Shown here in pieces: positions 43,295 to 51,975 of a DNA stretch of 64,000 nucleotides. This stretch comes from CAIZGX01 sp046048875 (GTDB taxonomy: Bacteria > Bacteroidota > Bacteroidia > Flavobacteriales_D > Sanyastnellaceae). Position 1 is the first letter of the stretch, and every line of letters begins with the position of its first letter. The notes below the pieces were generated by a model, which was given only the letters and a program-made list of their open reading frames with translations, did not search any database and was not told where the DNA came from. A program made the translations under genes and the position numbers. Where the stretch lies: the NCBI GenBank assembly GCA_046048875.1, contig JBJOFG010000014.1, positions 310,001 through 374,000 of the forward strand, in the 5' to 3' direction.

Positions 43295-44380
43295 ATGCGT
43301 GTTGCAGTCCTCGTCTCGAATGATTTGACCTACGATCAGCGAGTAAGTAAGATTTGCAATTCTCTTCAAAATAAAAATTGGGAGGTGCGTCTGATTGGCG
43401 TATTGAAGTCAGAAAGCACTCCTCTTGAGCGAACCTATTCGACAAAACGCTTGAATGTCTTTTTCAGTAAAGGACCGCTGTTTTATTTCATGTTGAATGT
43501 CCGCATGTTTTTCTACTTACTTTTTCATAAGACTGAAATCATTTGGGCGAATGACTTGGATGTTCTGTTGCCTGCCATTCTTGTTAAAAAACTAAGAAAG
43601 ACCAAAGTGATTTATGACTCGCACGAATACTTCACAGAAGCCGAGGGGCTTACAGGACGGCCCGTAATTAAGTCTATTTGGACAGCCATTGAAGAGTTTT
43701 GTGTTCCGAAGGTAGATTTGTTTATAACGGTGAATGGCAGTATTGCGGAGATCTATCGCAACAAATATGAACGCGAAGTTTCCGTGTTACGAAATATGCC
43801 CATTCTTGTTGAAGGTGAAACGGTGAAAGAAGTACCCTTCGAAATGAAGACGGTCTTACTTCAAGGAGCTTACATAGATCCCGATCGCGGCGGAATGGAG
43901 TTGGTAGAAGCCTTTCAATTCTTGGAAGGAATTCAATTGTTGATTGTTGGCGCAGGAAGAGATTTAGACAATATTAAAAGAAGAATAGTTGAACTTCATT
44001 TGGAAGAAAAAGTGAAAGTCCTTCCGAGGATGCCATTCCAGGAATTGAAGAAGTTAACGCAACGTGTTCATTTGGGGGTGTCACTCGATAAGCCGCTACA
44101 TTTGAATTACACATACTCTCTTCCGAATAAATTGTTCGATTACATTCATGCTGAAGTTCCTGTGCTTGTGAGCCGTTTGGTTGAGCCGCAATGTATTGTT
44201 TACGACTACGGGGTAGGTGAGGTGGTGAGTGAAGTGACTCCAACGGAAATTGCAAAGGGCATTGAAAGTGTCCTGAATTCTGGTTATTATAATTCGTACA
44301 AGGAAGCCACTAAAAAAGCAAAGTCGGCGTTGCATTGGCAAGCCGACTTTGATAAAATTGATTTTTCTAATTTCTCTTAA
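43295..44380 (+). CDS. Glycosyltransferase family 4-like protein
   Basis: The 361-aa protein has the GT-B arrangement: an N-terminal domain with VLVSNDLTYDQRVSKI and IYDSHEYFTEAEG, and a C-terminal nucleotide-sugar domain with LLIVGAGRDLDNI, LPRMPFQELKKL and LPNKLFDYIHAEVPV, where the EX7E-like acidic residue is partly conserved. Such enzymes build surface polysaccharides. Donor and acceptor are unknown. The 3' end overlaps the convergent outer-membrane gene by 4 nt. Confidence 0.87.
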   Translation: MRVAVLVSNDLTYDQRVSKICNSLQNKNWEVRLIGVLKSESTPLERTYSTKRLNVFFSKGPLFYFMLNVRMFFYLLFHKTEIIWANDLDVLLPAILVKKLRKTKVIYDSHEYFTEAEGLTGRPVIKSIWTAIEEFCVPKVDLFITVNGSIAEIYRNKYEREVSVLRNMPILVEGETVKEVPFEMKTVLLQGAYIDPDRGGMELVEAFQFLEGIQLLIVGAGRDLDNIKRRIVELHLEEKVKVLPRMPFQELKKLTQRVHLGVSLDKPLHLNYTYSLPNKLFDYIHAEVPVLVSRLVEPQCIVYDYGVGEVVSEVTPTEIAKGIESVLNSGYYNSYKEATKKAKSALHWQADFDKIDFSNFS

Positions 44381-44973
44381 AACAAGAATCCTACTGCAAC
44401 GCCAGTGCGGACGAAGTATCCAACGTATGGGCGGAAGATTTCGTTCGGTGCAGACACGAAAGGCTGACTTGTAGAAATGCGCTTGTCTCCGCTATTCCAG
44501 ATGGTTCCGAAATTTACGTCAATGCTAATCTTATCTTGGAAGATGCGCTGATATCCGAAAGACATTCCCACACCACCTGTATTGATGTTGCGTTTGTTGT
44601 AATCGTAAAAGCTCTCATACGTAATGGGGTCGTAACCTAAATAAACCTGCTCAAGCGCTTCCATGTATTGGTAACGTGCGAACATGGATAGATAAATTCC
44701 TTCAGGAGCATTGTACTTACCCATATAATAACGGAATTCTGGAGTAATAGCCGCGCGGGTAATATAGCTGCTTGCAAAGCCATCGCTTTGATCTTGGTAC
44801 AAAACACCGAGGACAAAACTTGAGCGTTCTTTGGTTTGGTGTTCAAACGACACGTTTGCGGTGCGCATGATTGGAGAAGAAATATCCAACTTCAGGATGT
44901 TCTTGTTTTGTGCTGAAACCACACTTGTGGTCAATATCAACACGATTACGAATAACTTGCTTATAAACTGCAT
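44377..44973 (-). CDS. Outer-membrane beta-barrel-like protein
   Basis: The 198-aa protein has a signal peptide (ending VVSAQ) and alternating amphipathic strands. It resembles DUF3575-type small barrels: repeated aromatic strands such as ITPEFRYYMG and IYLSMFARYQY, and a terminal strand ending in Phe (VGFLF), the usual last-strand signature. It probably sits in the outer membrane. No specific role can be given. A TTTG-17-TAAATTTA promoter-like pair lies upstream (44995-45023). Confidence 0.82.
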   Translation of the reverse strand: MQFISKLFVIVLILTTSVVSAQNKNILKLDISSPIMRTANVSFEHQTKERSSFVLGVLYQDQSDGFASSYITRAAITPEFRYYMGKYNAPEGIYLSMFARYQYMEALEQVYLGYDPITYESFYDYNKRNINTGGVGMSFGYQRIFQDKISIDVNFGTIWNSGDKRISTSQPFVSAPNEIFRPYVGYFVRTGVAVGFLF

Positions 44974-44994
44974 ATATTTTTCTTTTTGTGTGGA

Positions 44995-45023
44995 TAAATT
45001 TAGTGCAATTTCGCTAAGTCAAA
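44995..45023 (-). promoter_or_regulatory. Candidate promoter for the beta-barrel gene
   Basis: On the minus strand TTTG (45020-45023), 17-nt spacer, TAAATTTA (44995-45002), one base off TAnnTTTG. TAAATTTA is itself palindromic, and this gap also serves the divergent small membrane protein. Confidence 0.35.
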
Positions 45024-45029
45024 CACAAA

Positions 45030-45263
45030 ATGCAAATGACAAAAAAGTTCAACATTATTTACCTGGGTTTAGCACCAATTTTATTTGGGTTAAGTTGGTT
45101 TATCTCTCATGAATTGTTCAACCATTTCATGAAGAATAAAGGGACAATTGATAATCCTGCCAAAGACAATTCATTGGTCTTTGCATGCGGATTTATTTTT
45201 CTTTACCTAATGGTGTTTTTTGTCATTCGTGACCTCTATCCGAAAAAAAATAACAAGTCGTAA
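45030..45263 (+). CDS. Small two-span membrane protein
   Basis: The 77-aa protein has two hydrophobic segments (about 8-27 and 48-67), a short polar loop (NKGTIDNPAKDN) and a basic tail (YPKKNNKS). No family is recognised. The start could also be the ATG two codons later. It lies 58 nt before recA and could share its transcript. Confidence 0.65.
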   Translation: MQMTKKFNIIYLGLAPILFGLSWFISHELFNHFMKNKGTIDNPAKDNSLVFACGFIFLYLMVFFVIRDLYPKKNNKS

Positions 45264-45321
45264 ATACATTACAAGATCACACATCAAAATTTGTCAAACA
45301 TTTAAAAATTAAAGAAACATC

Positions 45322-46326
45322 ATGACTGAAATAAACAAAGAAAAATTGAAGGCGCTTCAATTAACCATGGACAAACTTGAAAAGACCTATGGTAAAGGAG
45401 CCGTAATGAAATTAGGCGATACCGCTGTTGAAGCAATGGAAGTGATTCCAAGTGGATCATTGGGTCTTGACCTTGCCTTGGGAATAGGCGGATATCCGAA
45501 AGGAAGAATCGTAGAGATCTACGGTCCAGAATCTTCGGGTAAAACTACCTTAGCCATTCACGCCATTGCGGAATGTCAAAAGATGGGTGGTATAGCTGCT
45601 ATCATCGATGCGGAACACGCATTTGATAAGTTCTACGCTGAAGCTCTTGGAGTAGACACTGAAAATCTTTTGATCTCTCAACCCGACAACGGTGAGCAAG
45701 GATTGGAGATTGCAGACAACTTGATTCGTTCAGGGGCTATTGACTTAATTGTTATTGACTCGGTTGCTGCGTTAACGCCACGTTCTGAGATTGAAGGGGA
45801 GATGGGCGATTCAAACGTTGGGGTACAAGCGCGTTTAATGTCGAAGGCATTGCGTAAGCTTACAGGTACCATCAGCAAGACAGGATGTTGCTGCATCTTC
45901 ATTAACCAATTGCGTGAAAAGATTGGTGTAATGTTCGGTAACCCTGAAACGACTACGGGTGGTAACGCATTGAAATTCTACGCTTCTATTCGTTTAGATA
46001 TTCGTCGTTCAACGCAATTGAAAGACGGAGAGAATGCAGTTGGAAATCACACCAAAGTAAAAGTGGTGAAGAACAAAGTTGCTCCTCCTTTCAGAACAAC
46101 TGAATTCGACATTATGTATGGTCAAGGAATTAGCCGCGTAGGTGAGTTGATTGACATGGGTGTTGATTTGAACATTGTGAAGAAGGCCGGTTCTTGGTTC
46201 TCATACGGCGATACCAAATTGGGACAAGGTCGCGATGCGGTGAAGCAGTTGTTAGACGACAATCCAGAATTGATGGAAGAAATCGAAGGCAAGGTAAAAG
46301 AAGCTATTGCAGCTAAAAACGCTTAA
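45322..46326 (+). CDS. recA: Recombinase RecA
   Basis: The 334-aa protein has Walker A GPESSGKTT (about 67-75), Walker B LIVIDSVAAL, the loop-1 region EIEGEMGDSNVGVQAR, and loop 2 with FINQLREKIGVMFGNPETTTGG split by its usual Gly residues. The C-terminal acidic tail is short. It drives homologous recombination and strand exchange. No LexA-type box was seen upstream. A strong terminator follows. Confidence 0.98.
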   Translation: MTEINKEKLKALQLTMDKLEKTYGKGAVMKLGDTAVEAMEVIPSGSLGLDLALGIGGYPKGRIVEIYGPESSGKTTLAIHAIAECQKMGGIAAIIDAEHAFDKFYAEALGVDTENLLISQPDNGEQGLEIADNLIRSGAIDLIVIDSVAALTPRSEIEGEMGDSNVGVQARLMSKALRKLTGTISKTGCCCIFINQLREKIGVMFGNPETTTGGNALKFYASIRLDIRRSTQLKDGENAVGNHTKVKVVKNKVAPPFRTTEFDIMYGQGISRVGELIDMGVDLNIVKKAGSWFSYGDTKLGQGRDAVKQLLDDNPELMEEIEGKVKEAIAAKNA

Positions 46327-46344
46327 CCTTCTTTTCATTCAAAC

Positions 46345-46374
46345 AAAAAGAGGAACCAAAGGTTCCTCTTTTTT
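46345..46374 (+). terminator. Intrinsic terminator after recA
   Basis: AGAGGAACC (46349-46357), AAA loop, GGTTCCTCT (46361-46369), then five Ts. It can also serve the convergent M42 peptidase gene, because five As precede the stem. Confidence 0.88.
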
Positions 46375-46392
46375 ATTTCAGTGCAATTGGAA

Positions 46393-47508
46393 TTACTTGA
46401 TGTATCTCCAATCTTGATTGTTCTTGATACCTTTCAATGAATGATAAATCAATTTGATTACCGCTTCAACATCGTCTTTCGCCACCATCTCTACTGTTGT
46501 GTGCATGTAGCGTAACGGTAGTGAAATGAGTGCACTCGCAACGCCTGCATTGCTGTATGCAAAGGCATCGGTGTCTGTTCCGGTAGCGCGATAAACAGCT
46601 GCACGCTGAATATCGATCTTATTCTTTTCAGCCGTGTTAACAATGTGCTTCAGCAAGTTGTTTTGAACCGCAGGGCCGTAGCTCAATACAGGTCCTTTTC
46701 CACAAGCTAAATCACCGCTCATGATCTTGCTCATCATAGGCGTTTGCGTGTCGTGACAAACGTCTGTAACAATCGCAACATCTGGATTGATGCGATGCGC
46801 AATCATTTCAGCGCCGCGCAATCCGATTTCTTCTTGAACCGAATTCGTGAAGTATACTCCGAACGGAAGTTTGTCTTTGTTCTCTTTCAGCATACGTGCC
46901 ACTTCCGCAATCATGAATCCACCAATGCGGTTGTCTAATGCACGACCCAAATAATATCTGTCGTTCAACACCATGAACTCATCTTCGAAAGTAGCCACAC
47001 ATCCTACGTGAATGCCCATGTTCTCCACTTCTTCTTTGTTCTTCGCGCCTACGTCTAGGAAAATATTTTTCATGGAAGGCGTTTCCTCTTTCTCTTGACG
47101 TACGTGAATGGCTGGCCATCCGAATACACCTTTCACAAGGCCTTTTGCAGTTTGAATGTTTACACGCATGGAAGGAGCAATCATGTGATCGCTTCCGCCG
47201 TTGCGGCGCAAATAGATAAATCCATCTGGAGTAATGTAATGCACGAACCAGGCGATTTCATCGGCGTGTGCTTCCACCACAACTTTGTATTTCGCGTCGG
47301 GATTAATCACGCCGACAACGGTTCCGTAGGTGTCTACAATGTGCGTATCGATGTACGGACGAATGTAGTCTAACCACAATTGCTGTCCGGGTGTTTCGAA
47401 TCCGGTTGGCGCAATGTTGTTAATGTATTTTTCTAAGAACTCGTGACTTTTCGCATTCAAGAGGCTCTTCGATTTTTTTGTAGCTGGTGCTTTTGTTTTC
47501 TTTGCCAT
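46393..47508 (-). CDS. M42-family aminopeptidase
   Basis: The 371-aa cytoplasmic metallopeptidase (glutamyl aminopeptidase/FrvX group) has metal ligands and catalytic residues in VVVEAHADEIAW, LGRALDNRIGG, SVQEEIGLRGAE (Glu-Glu), DVCHDT and the distal His in LRYMHTTVEM. The active form is usually a 12-subunit tetrahedral particle trimming peptides. The N-terminal Lys/Ala-rich leader (AKKTKAPATKKSK) is a Bacteroidota-style extension. Confidence 0.92.
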   Translation of the reverse strand: MAKKTKAPATKKSKSLLNAKSHEFLEKYINNIAPTGFETPGQQLWLDYIRPYIDTHIVDTYGTVVGVINPDAKYKVVVEAHADEIAWFVHYITPDGFIYLRRNGGSDHMIAPSMRVNIQTAKGLVKGVFGWPAIHVRQEKEETPSMKNIFLDVGAKNKEEVENMGIHVGCVATFEDEFMVLNDRYYLGRALDNRIGGFMIAEVARMLKENKDKLPFGVYFTNSVQEEIGLRGAEMIAHRINPDVAIVTDVCHDTQTPMMSKIMSGDLACGKGPVLSYGPAVQNNLLKHIVNTAEKNKIDIQRAAVYRATGTDTDAFAYSNAGVASALISLPLRYMHTTVEMVAKDDVEAVIKLIYHSLKGIKNNQDWRYIK

Positions 47509-47549
47509 GGCAATAATTTGTATTTCAAAAATAGAACGAGAAAAATCGC

Positions 47550-48239
47550 GTGAACGTATACCAAGAAAATAGTTTGAACAATACTGCGGTGAACAAATCG
47601 CGCACGCGCGAATTGAAGCAAACGGCAGACGGTTCGTTCACGTTGTTTATTCCGGAAGTGGAAGAGACGTATCACAGCACGCACGGGGCTGTGCAAGAAT
47701 CCATGCACGTCTTTATTGAAAACGGATTGAAGGCCTGCGACAAAGGAGTGATTCGCATTTTGGAAGTGGGATTGGGAACAGGATTGAACGCTGCGTTAAC
47801 GCTTCAACATGCAACAAAAAAGATTCACTATTGTGCCTTGGAACCTTATCCGTTATCGAAAGAAATCTTGAGTGAATTAGCCGCGAGTAAATCCGATCAG
47901 TTCGAAATGAAATTTCATGATGCGAATGCTGGTGAATGGATTTCCATTCAAGAAAACTTTTCATTTGTTCGCATGGAAGTGGGGTTGGAAGAATTTCAAT
48001 CGGAAGATAAATTCGATGTCATTTATTACGACGCCTTTGGTCCGCGTGTAGAGCCTGGCTTATGGACGCCCGACCGCATGCAGCAGTGTTTCAATTTGTT
48101 GAATGAAGGTGGCGTTTTTGTGACTTACTGCGCCAAAGGCGAAGTGCGTCGTAATCTTCAAGCAGCGGGGTTTGTGGTTGAGCGGTTGCCTGGGCCGCCG
48201 GGGAAACGCGAAATGCTAAGAGGGGTGAAACCCCTCTAG
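47550..48239 (+). CDS. mnmD: MnmD-like tRNA U34 methyltransferase
   Basis: The 229-aa protein belongs to the MnmC-like methyltransferase family acting on 5-aminomethyl-2-thiouridine at the tRNA wobble position. The SAM site is LEVGLGTGLNA, the family motif YYDAFGPRVEPGLWT follows, and the N-terminal TADGSFTLFIPEVEETYHS is typical. It starts at a GTG; a second GTG at 47589 (codon 14) is also possible. The C terminus ends KREMLRGVKPL: the last codons and the TAG form a hairpin that is the edge of a family-A array, so the final residues may derive from the repeat. Confidence 0.87.
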   Translation: MNVYQENSLNNTAVNKSRTRELKQTADGSFTLFIPEVEETYHSTHGAVQESMHVFIENGLKACDKGVIRILEVGLGTGLNAALTLQHATKKIHYCALEPYPLSKEILSELAASKSDQFEMKFHDANAGEWISIQENFSFVRMEVGLEEFQSEDKFDVIYYDAFGPRVEPGLWTPDRMQQCFNLLNEGGVFVTYCAKGEVRRNLQAAGFVVERLPGPPGKREMLRGVKPL

Positions 48240-48375
48240 AATGTTTTCAACGAATGCCCTTCAGGCGAATGTTCGCTGAACGAATGTCTGCGACTTTTTT
48301 TTCTATTATCGTCCATGACATTCGCGAAGCATTCCTCGAAGAGATTCGCCCAACAGGCATTCATGACCTATTTCC
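48219..48375. repeat. Family-A micro-hairpin element, copy A1
   Basis: Left edge: AGAGGGG-TGAAA-CCCCTCT (48219-48237), then A. The left arm has GAAT spacers with hairpins GTT-TTC-AAC, GCC-CTTCA-GGC, GTTC-GCT-GAAC and GTC-TGC-GAC. A T-rich spacer follows. The right arm has GTC-CAT-GAC, then ATTC spacers with GC-GAA-GC, CTC-GAA-GAG and GCC-CAACA-GGC, ending ATTCATGACCTATTTCC. It fills the gap between the convergent mnmD and methyltransferase genes and contains both stop codons. Confidence 0.88.
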
Positions 48376-48964
48376 TTCCAACAAATCTCACCACATCCGC
48401 AATACCAATATGGTATTTTCCTTCGTTGAGTTCGACTTGTTTTTCTTCAAGAATTTCGAAATGCATGCCGTGAAAATCGCTCATGAGCGTTTCAATAGAG
48501 TAGAGCATGTTCAGATCTTTTGGTCCGCCAGAAGTGTTGTTCAATTGAAGCGGATTGTAGGCTTCTAATATCACCACTCCTCCGGGCTTTAACCAGTTTT
48601 TAATTTTTTCATGAAGTAAAATGCGCAGTGATTCTGGCAGGTGAGAGTAAACGAGCACCACTGCATCGAAGGAATTGTCTTCGAAGTTTGCATCTGCCAC
48701 ATTACAAATTTCATAATTGATTTTCGCGTTGAATGAAGCGGCTAAGTCAATGGCCTTTTGTTTTCCAACTTCACTCAAGTCGAAAGCCTCAACCTCCCAT
48801 CCCAATGACGCAGCATATGCGGCATTCCGACCTTCACCTTCACACGGAAAAAGAATTTTTCCTGCCGGAAGTTTATCGATTTGTTCTTTGAAAAATTCAT
48901 TCGGCTTATTGCCGTATGCGAATCCATCTTCACTGTATCTGTCGTTCCAAAATTCTGCATTCAT
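48368..48964 (-). CDS. Class I SAM-dependent methyltransferase
   Basis: The 198-aa protein begins NAEFWNDRYSEDGFAYG, as in TehB/thiopurine-methyltransferase-like proteins. The SAM loop is ILFPCEGEGRNAAYAASLG and the acidic loop is VEAFDLSEVG. It probably methylates a small molecule. The C terminus ends VGRK with its TAG inside the right edge of the family-A element. Substrate unknown. Confidence 0.85.
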   Translation of the reverse strand: MNAEFWNDRYSEDGFAYGNKPNEFFKEQIDKLPAGKILFPCEGEGRNAAYAASLGWEVEAFDLSEVGKQKAIDLAASFNAKINYEICNVADANFEDNSFDAVVLVYSHLPESLRILLHEKIKNWLKPGGVVILEAYNPLQLNNTSGGPKDLNMLYSIETLMSDFHGMHFEILEEKQVELNEGKYHIGIADVVRFVGRK

Positions 48965-49030
48965 AGTTGAATTGTTTTTTGCGAAGATGATGATTCTGTT
49001 TTTGAGGTTTGGTGTCTATAGTCACGCTGA

Positions 49031-49163
49031 GCCGGGCTAGAATGTCTTTCAGACGAATGCCCTTCGGGCGAATGTTCTTTGAACGAATGTCTTTGACGAT
49101 GTTTCAGATTTAAGAAAATTCATTCTCATTCTCATTCTCATTCTGTTTCTAATTCATTCTCGT
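49031..49163. repeat. Family-A micro-hairpin element, copy A2, with hexamer tract
   Basis: Left edge: AGCC-G-GGCT, then A. The left arm has GAAT spacers with GTCT-TTC-AGAC, GCCC-TTC-GGGC, GTTC-TTT-GAAC and GTC-TTT-GAC. The right arm differs from the other copies: it is a direct repeat of ATTCTC (about four units, 49122-49145) and more ATTC words to about 49160. It lies between the divergent methyltransferase gene and the T9SS surface protein gene. Confidence 0.85.
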
Positions 49164-49237
49164 TGAAAGGAAATAAATCAAGAATCTTGAAAAAAACGGC
49201 AAGGATGTATAGATTTTCTTTGTTGAAAATCCTTAGC

Positions 49238-51784
49238 ATGAAAAGACTTTTACTCGTTACAGTCGCTTGTATGGCATGCGAAATGTTGTTGGCCCAACGC
49301 CTCGTGCCATTCGTTGCAAACAATCAGCAACACATCTTGAACGATTCAATGGATGATTTTTCTTGTCGCGACGGGGAGGTGTTTCATGATTCGCTTTTTG
49401 TTTCAGTTTATTACGATGATACGCTTACGCACTCGGCATTGCGAGTTTTAAAAAATGATGTCCTTGTCGATGTGCCAATTGATTGGAATACGAATAACGG
49501 AAAGATTTTCGATCTGTTCAGTGGGAACGACAAGCTATATGCAGCAGGTTATAGATATGATTCTGCAGTAGGAAATTTCGAACCGAATTTGGCCGTTTAT
49601 GAAAACGGTGTTTGGAGTCATTATTCTTATCCCCCAAATACAAGATTTTATTTTGGAAATGTTTTCAATAACAAGGTGTATTTGTTTGGGAGTAATGTAC
49701 GTCCAGCTTGTGTGTTTGAAAACGGAGTTTTTAATGAAATCGCTGTGGATTCAGTAGTAGATGCTCAGGTGTACGATGAGAAATTGTTTTTCATTGATGT
49801 GAATTATTCAGGTGTCAAGTATTTAGATTCTCAGGGTGAAGTGCACACCGAAGAAATAGCTTGTGACTCATTGATGCGTTTTAGTGTTGTGAACGGACAA
49901 TTATTTGTTTCGGGAAAATGCAATGAATTTTTGTTTCGAAGGAATGAAAATGCAGAATGGGTGTTCGATGATTTGGGAGTCGATTTTAGCCTTTTAGATA
50001 AGACTAAACTCGGAAATGTTTACCTGACTGACAAGGGTTACCTGTGCAATTTGACACCAACATTTCGAAACGAATCTTTGGCTGGTCAAAAAAATTCTTA
50101 TGAGTTGAAGAAGCAATCTGAATTGAATCATACCATCCAAAATATGTGTTATTTTGAAGGAAAGTATTTGGCGCTATGTTCAAGAATTATAGATGGCAAT
50201 GCGGGAGGGATAAGCACAATAGAAAGCGGTTGGAAATGTCAGGAGATTTCTACAGGTGTAGTTTCGGAAGTAGTCATTCCTGGTTACTCCTCCTACTTTT
50301 ATGATGTTATATATTTTTCATTGAATCATTTTACTTCAGGACTGAAGTATAGAGGGAATAAACTTATTTATTCAAATTCGGCCGTTTTGTACGGCATAAA
50401 GGATGGGTCTATAAGTGGTGTTGGAGCTCTTTATAAATCGAATCTCGATGGTGCCTATTGTGGACCTGCAGCAAACGATTATTCGAACGACTTCGCTGAG
50501 AGATACAATAGATTGTGGAAAGTAAAACAAGCGGATATCGATTACCACAATAACCATTGGTATGAAGCGAATTATTCAGCTCCGATAGATATTTTGGAAT
50601 GGCCGGGTAATGGATCTGTAATCAATGGTGAACCTCAAATAATAGCGCCGTTTCACGATGTGAATGGAAACAATATCTATGAGCCTCAATTAGGCGACGC
50701 TCCAGAAATAAAGGGAGATGAGGCCTCATTTTATATAATTGCTGATGGAAGAGAAGTTTCTCAAAAATATCTCAATGATAACGATTCAAGTTTGGTTTCA
50801 AACCTTGAATTTGCGGTAATGGAATATGTGTTTTCGAATTCACAGAACGAAGCGTTGAAACACACCATCTTTACCGATTATCGCATTAATCTTCGTGATG
50901 TCTCTCCATTGAGCGATGCCTATTTTGGATTTCAAGTTGATTTTGATTTGGGCAATAATCATGATGATTATGTCGGTTCTGATAGCCTTAAGAGTTTAGT
51001 TTTTGGATACAATGGAGATGATTTGGATGAACCAACGAGTGGGTCATATGGATACGGTAATGAAGTGCCAGCGTGTGGCTTTAGATTTTTGAATTCTTCA
51101 ATTGCTGGTGCCGTCTACTATCACAACAGTAGTCACCCTACTTTAGGAAGTCCTTCCAATTACCAACAATATTATAATTGTCTTCAAGGTAAACGAAAGG
51201 ATGGATCAGCCATAGTTAATGGGATAACGCAAGAGCAAACTCATTTTAGTTATAACGGAGAAGTTGGATTTCCTGGTGTATGGAATGAAGCTAATGTTGG
51301 GAATGTTCCTAGTGATAGAAGAATGTTCGTGTCAACATTTATCGGAGATCTTCAACCAAATACCCCCGTGTGTATCTCTATAGCTCGAACAGCAGCCTCA
51401 GATACCCTATCTGCTGGCAGCCCATCTATCAATGCAGTTTATAAGATGAAACAGTACTCAGATGAAGTGCAGCAGTATTACGATCAATATCTTCAAACCA
51501 CCGATTGCAATCAGTTGGTTGGAGTGGAAGAGGAAAGTGAAGATGCTTATGGAGTGAACGTATACCCCAATCCTTCGAGCGATCGAGTGGCGGTGCAAAC
51601 AACACGAAGCTCCATCTGCAAGATTGAGTTGTTTAATCCAGTTGGAAGTCTCGTTTACAGCACATCTGGTCTCGATGTTGGTGCCGTAGTCATAGATGTA
51701 AATGCCTACGCACATGGTTTGTATTCCGTACGAGTTTACTTGAAAGATGGTACAGTCGAGGTGAGAAAAATTATTGTGGAATAG
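49238..51784 (+). CDS. T9SS-secreted surface protein with type A sorting domain
   Basis: About 848 aa from the ATG at 49238, which gives a signal peptide (KRLLLVTVACM to EMLLAQ). The frame opens earlier at a TTG (49163), but that part is a non-typical leader. The N-terminal 350 residues have propeller-like phrases (DKLYAAGYRYD, NKVYLFGSN). A middle region with YNRLWKVKQADIDYH and PFHDVNGNNIYEPQLGDAP is shared by many flavobacterial exported proteins. The end is a T9SS type A domain (NVYPNPSSDRVAV to RKIIVE). The function is unknown; probably surface-exposed. Confidence 0.86.
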   Translation: MKRLLLVTVACMACEMLLAQRLVPFVANNQQHILNDSMDDFSCRDGEVFHDSLFVSVYYDDTLTHSALRVLKNDVLVDVPIDWNTNNGKIFDLFSGNDKLYAAGYRYDSAVGNFEPNLAVYENGVWSHYSYPPNTRFYFGNVFNNKVYLFGSNVRPACVFENGVFNEIAVDSVVDAQVYDEKLFFIDVNYSGVKYLDSQGEVHTEEIACDSLMRFSVVNGQLFVSGKCNEFLFRRNENAEWVFDDLGVDFSLLDKTKLGNVYLTDKGYLCNLTPTFRNESLAGQKNSYELKKQSELNHTIQNMCYFEGKYLALCSRIIDGNAGGISTIESGWKCQEISTGVVSEVVIPGYSSYFYDVIYFSLNHFTSGLKYRGNKLIYSNSAVLYGIKDGSISGVGALYKSNLDGAYCGPAANDYSNDFAERYNRLWKVKQADIDYHNNHWYEANYSAPIDILEWPGNGSVINGEPQIIAPFHDVNGNNIYEPQLGDAPEIKGDEASFYIIADGREVSQKYLNDNDSSLVSNLEFAVMEYVFSNSQNEALKHTIFTDYRINLRDVSPLSDAYFGFQVDFDLGNNHDDYVGSDSLKSLVFGYNGDDLDEPTSGSYGYGNEVPACGFRFLNSSIAGAVYYHNSSHPTLGSPSNYQQYYNCLQGKRKDGSAIVNGITQEQTHFSYNGEVGFPGVWNEANVGNVPSDRRMFVSTFIGDLQPNTPVCISIARTAASDTLSAGSPSINAVYKMKQYSDEVQQYYDQYLQTTDCNQLVGVEEESEDAYGVNVYPNPSSDRVAVQTTRSSICKIELFNPVGSLVYSTSGLDVGAVVIDVNAYAHGLYSVRVYLKDGTVEVRKIIVE

Positions 51785-51948
51785 GTTTCGTAGGGTCGTT
51801 AGATTTCTATTTTAAAGGTAAGAAGTGAAGGAAAGACGGTTGTCGCATCCCAAGCCTTATCGTAAATTCCAGAAGCGTTATGCGGCACACCCCTTTATCA
51901 ATACTCAAACATCTCCTGATGGTAGGTCGCTCGTGAATCATTGTAGAG

Positions 51949-51956
51949 TATCTTTG
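51949..51956 (+). promoter_or_regulatory. Candidate -7 box of the Fic gene
   Basis: TATCTTTG, an exact TAnnTTTG match, 19 nt before the Fic ATG. No clear -33 TTTG. The rest of the 51785-51975 gap shows nothing recognisable. Confidence 0.4.
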
Positions 51957-51975
51957 ACAGTACATTTTTGAATCC

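Noticed and set aside
45264..45321. LexA/SOS box before recA
   Set aside because: No palindromic operator was found in the 58-nt gap, which is only AT-rich.
48254..48568. Open frame of 104 codons on the plus strand
   Set aside because: It runs through family-A element A1 and then backwards through the methyltransferase gene. Only the first part is shared with A3, and no independent coding evidence exists.
48219..49163. Possible CRISPR array from repeated GAATG words
   Set aside because: Repeats are 15 nt with no unique spacers of 25-40 nt, and no cas gene is present.
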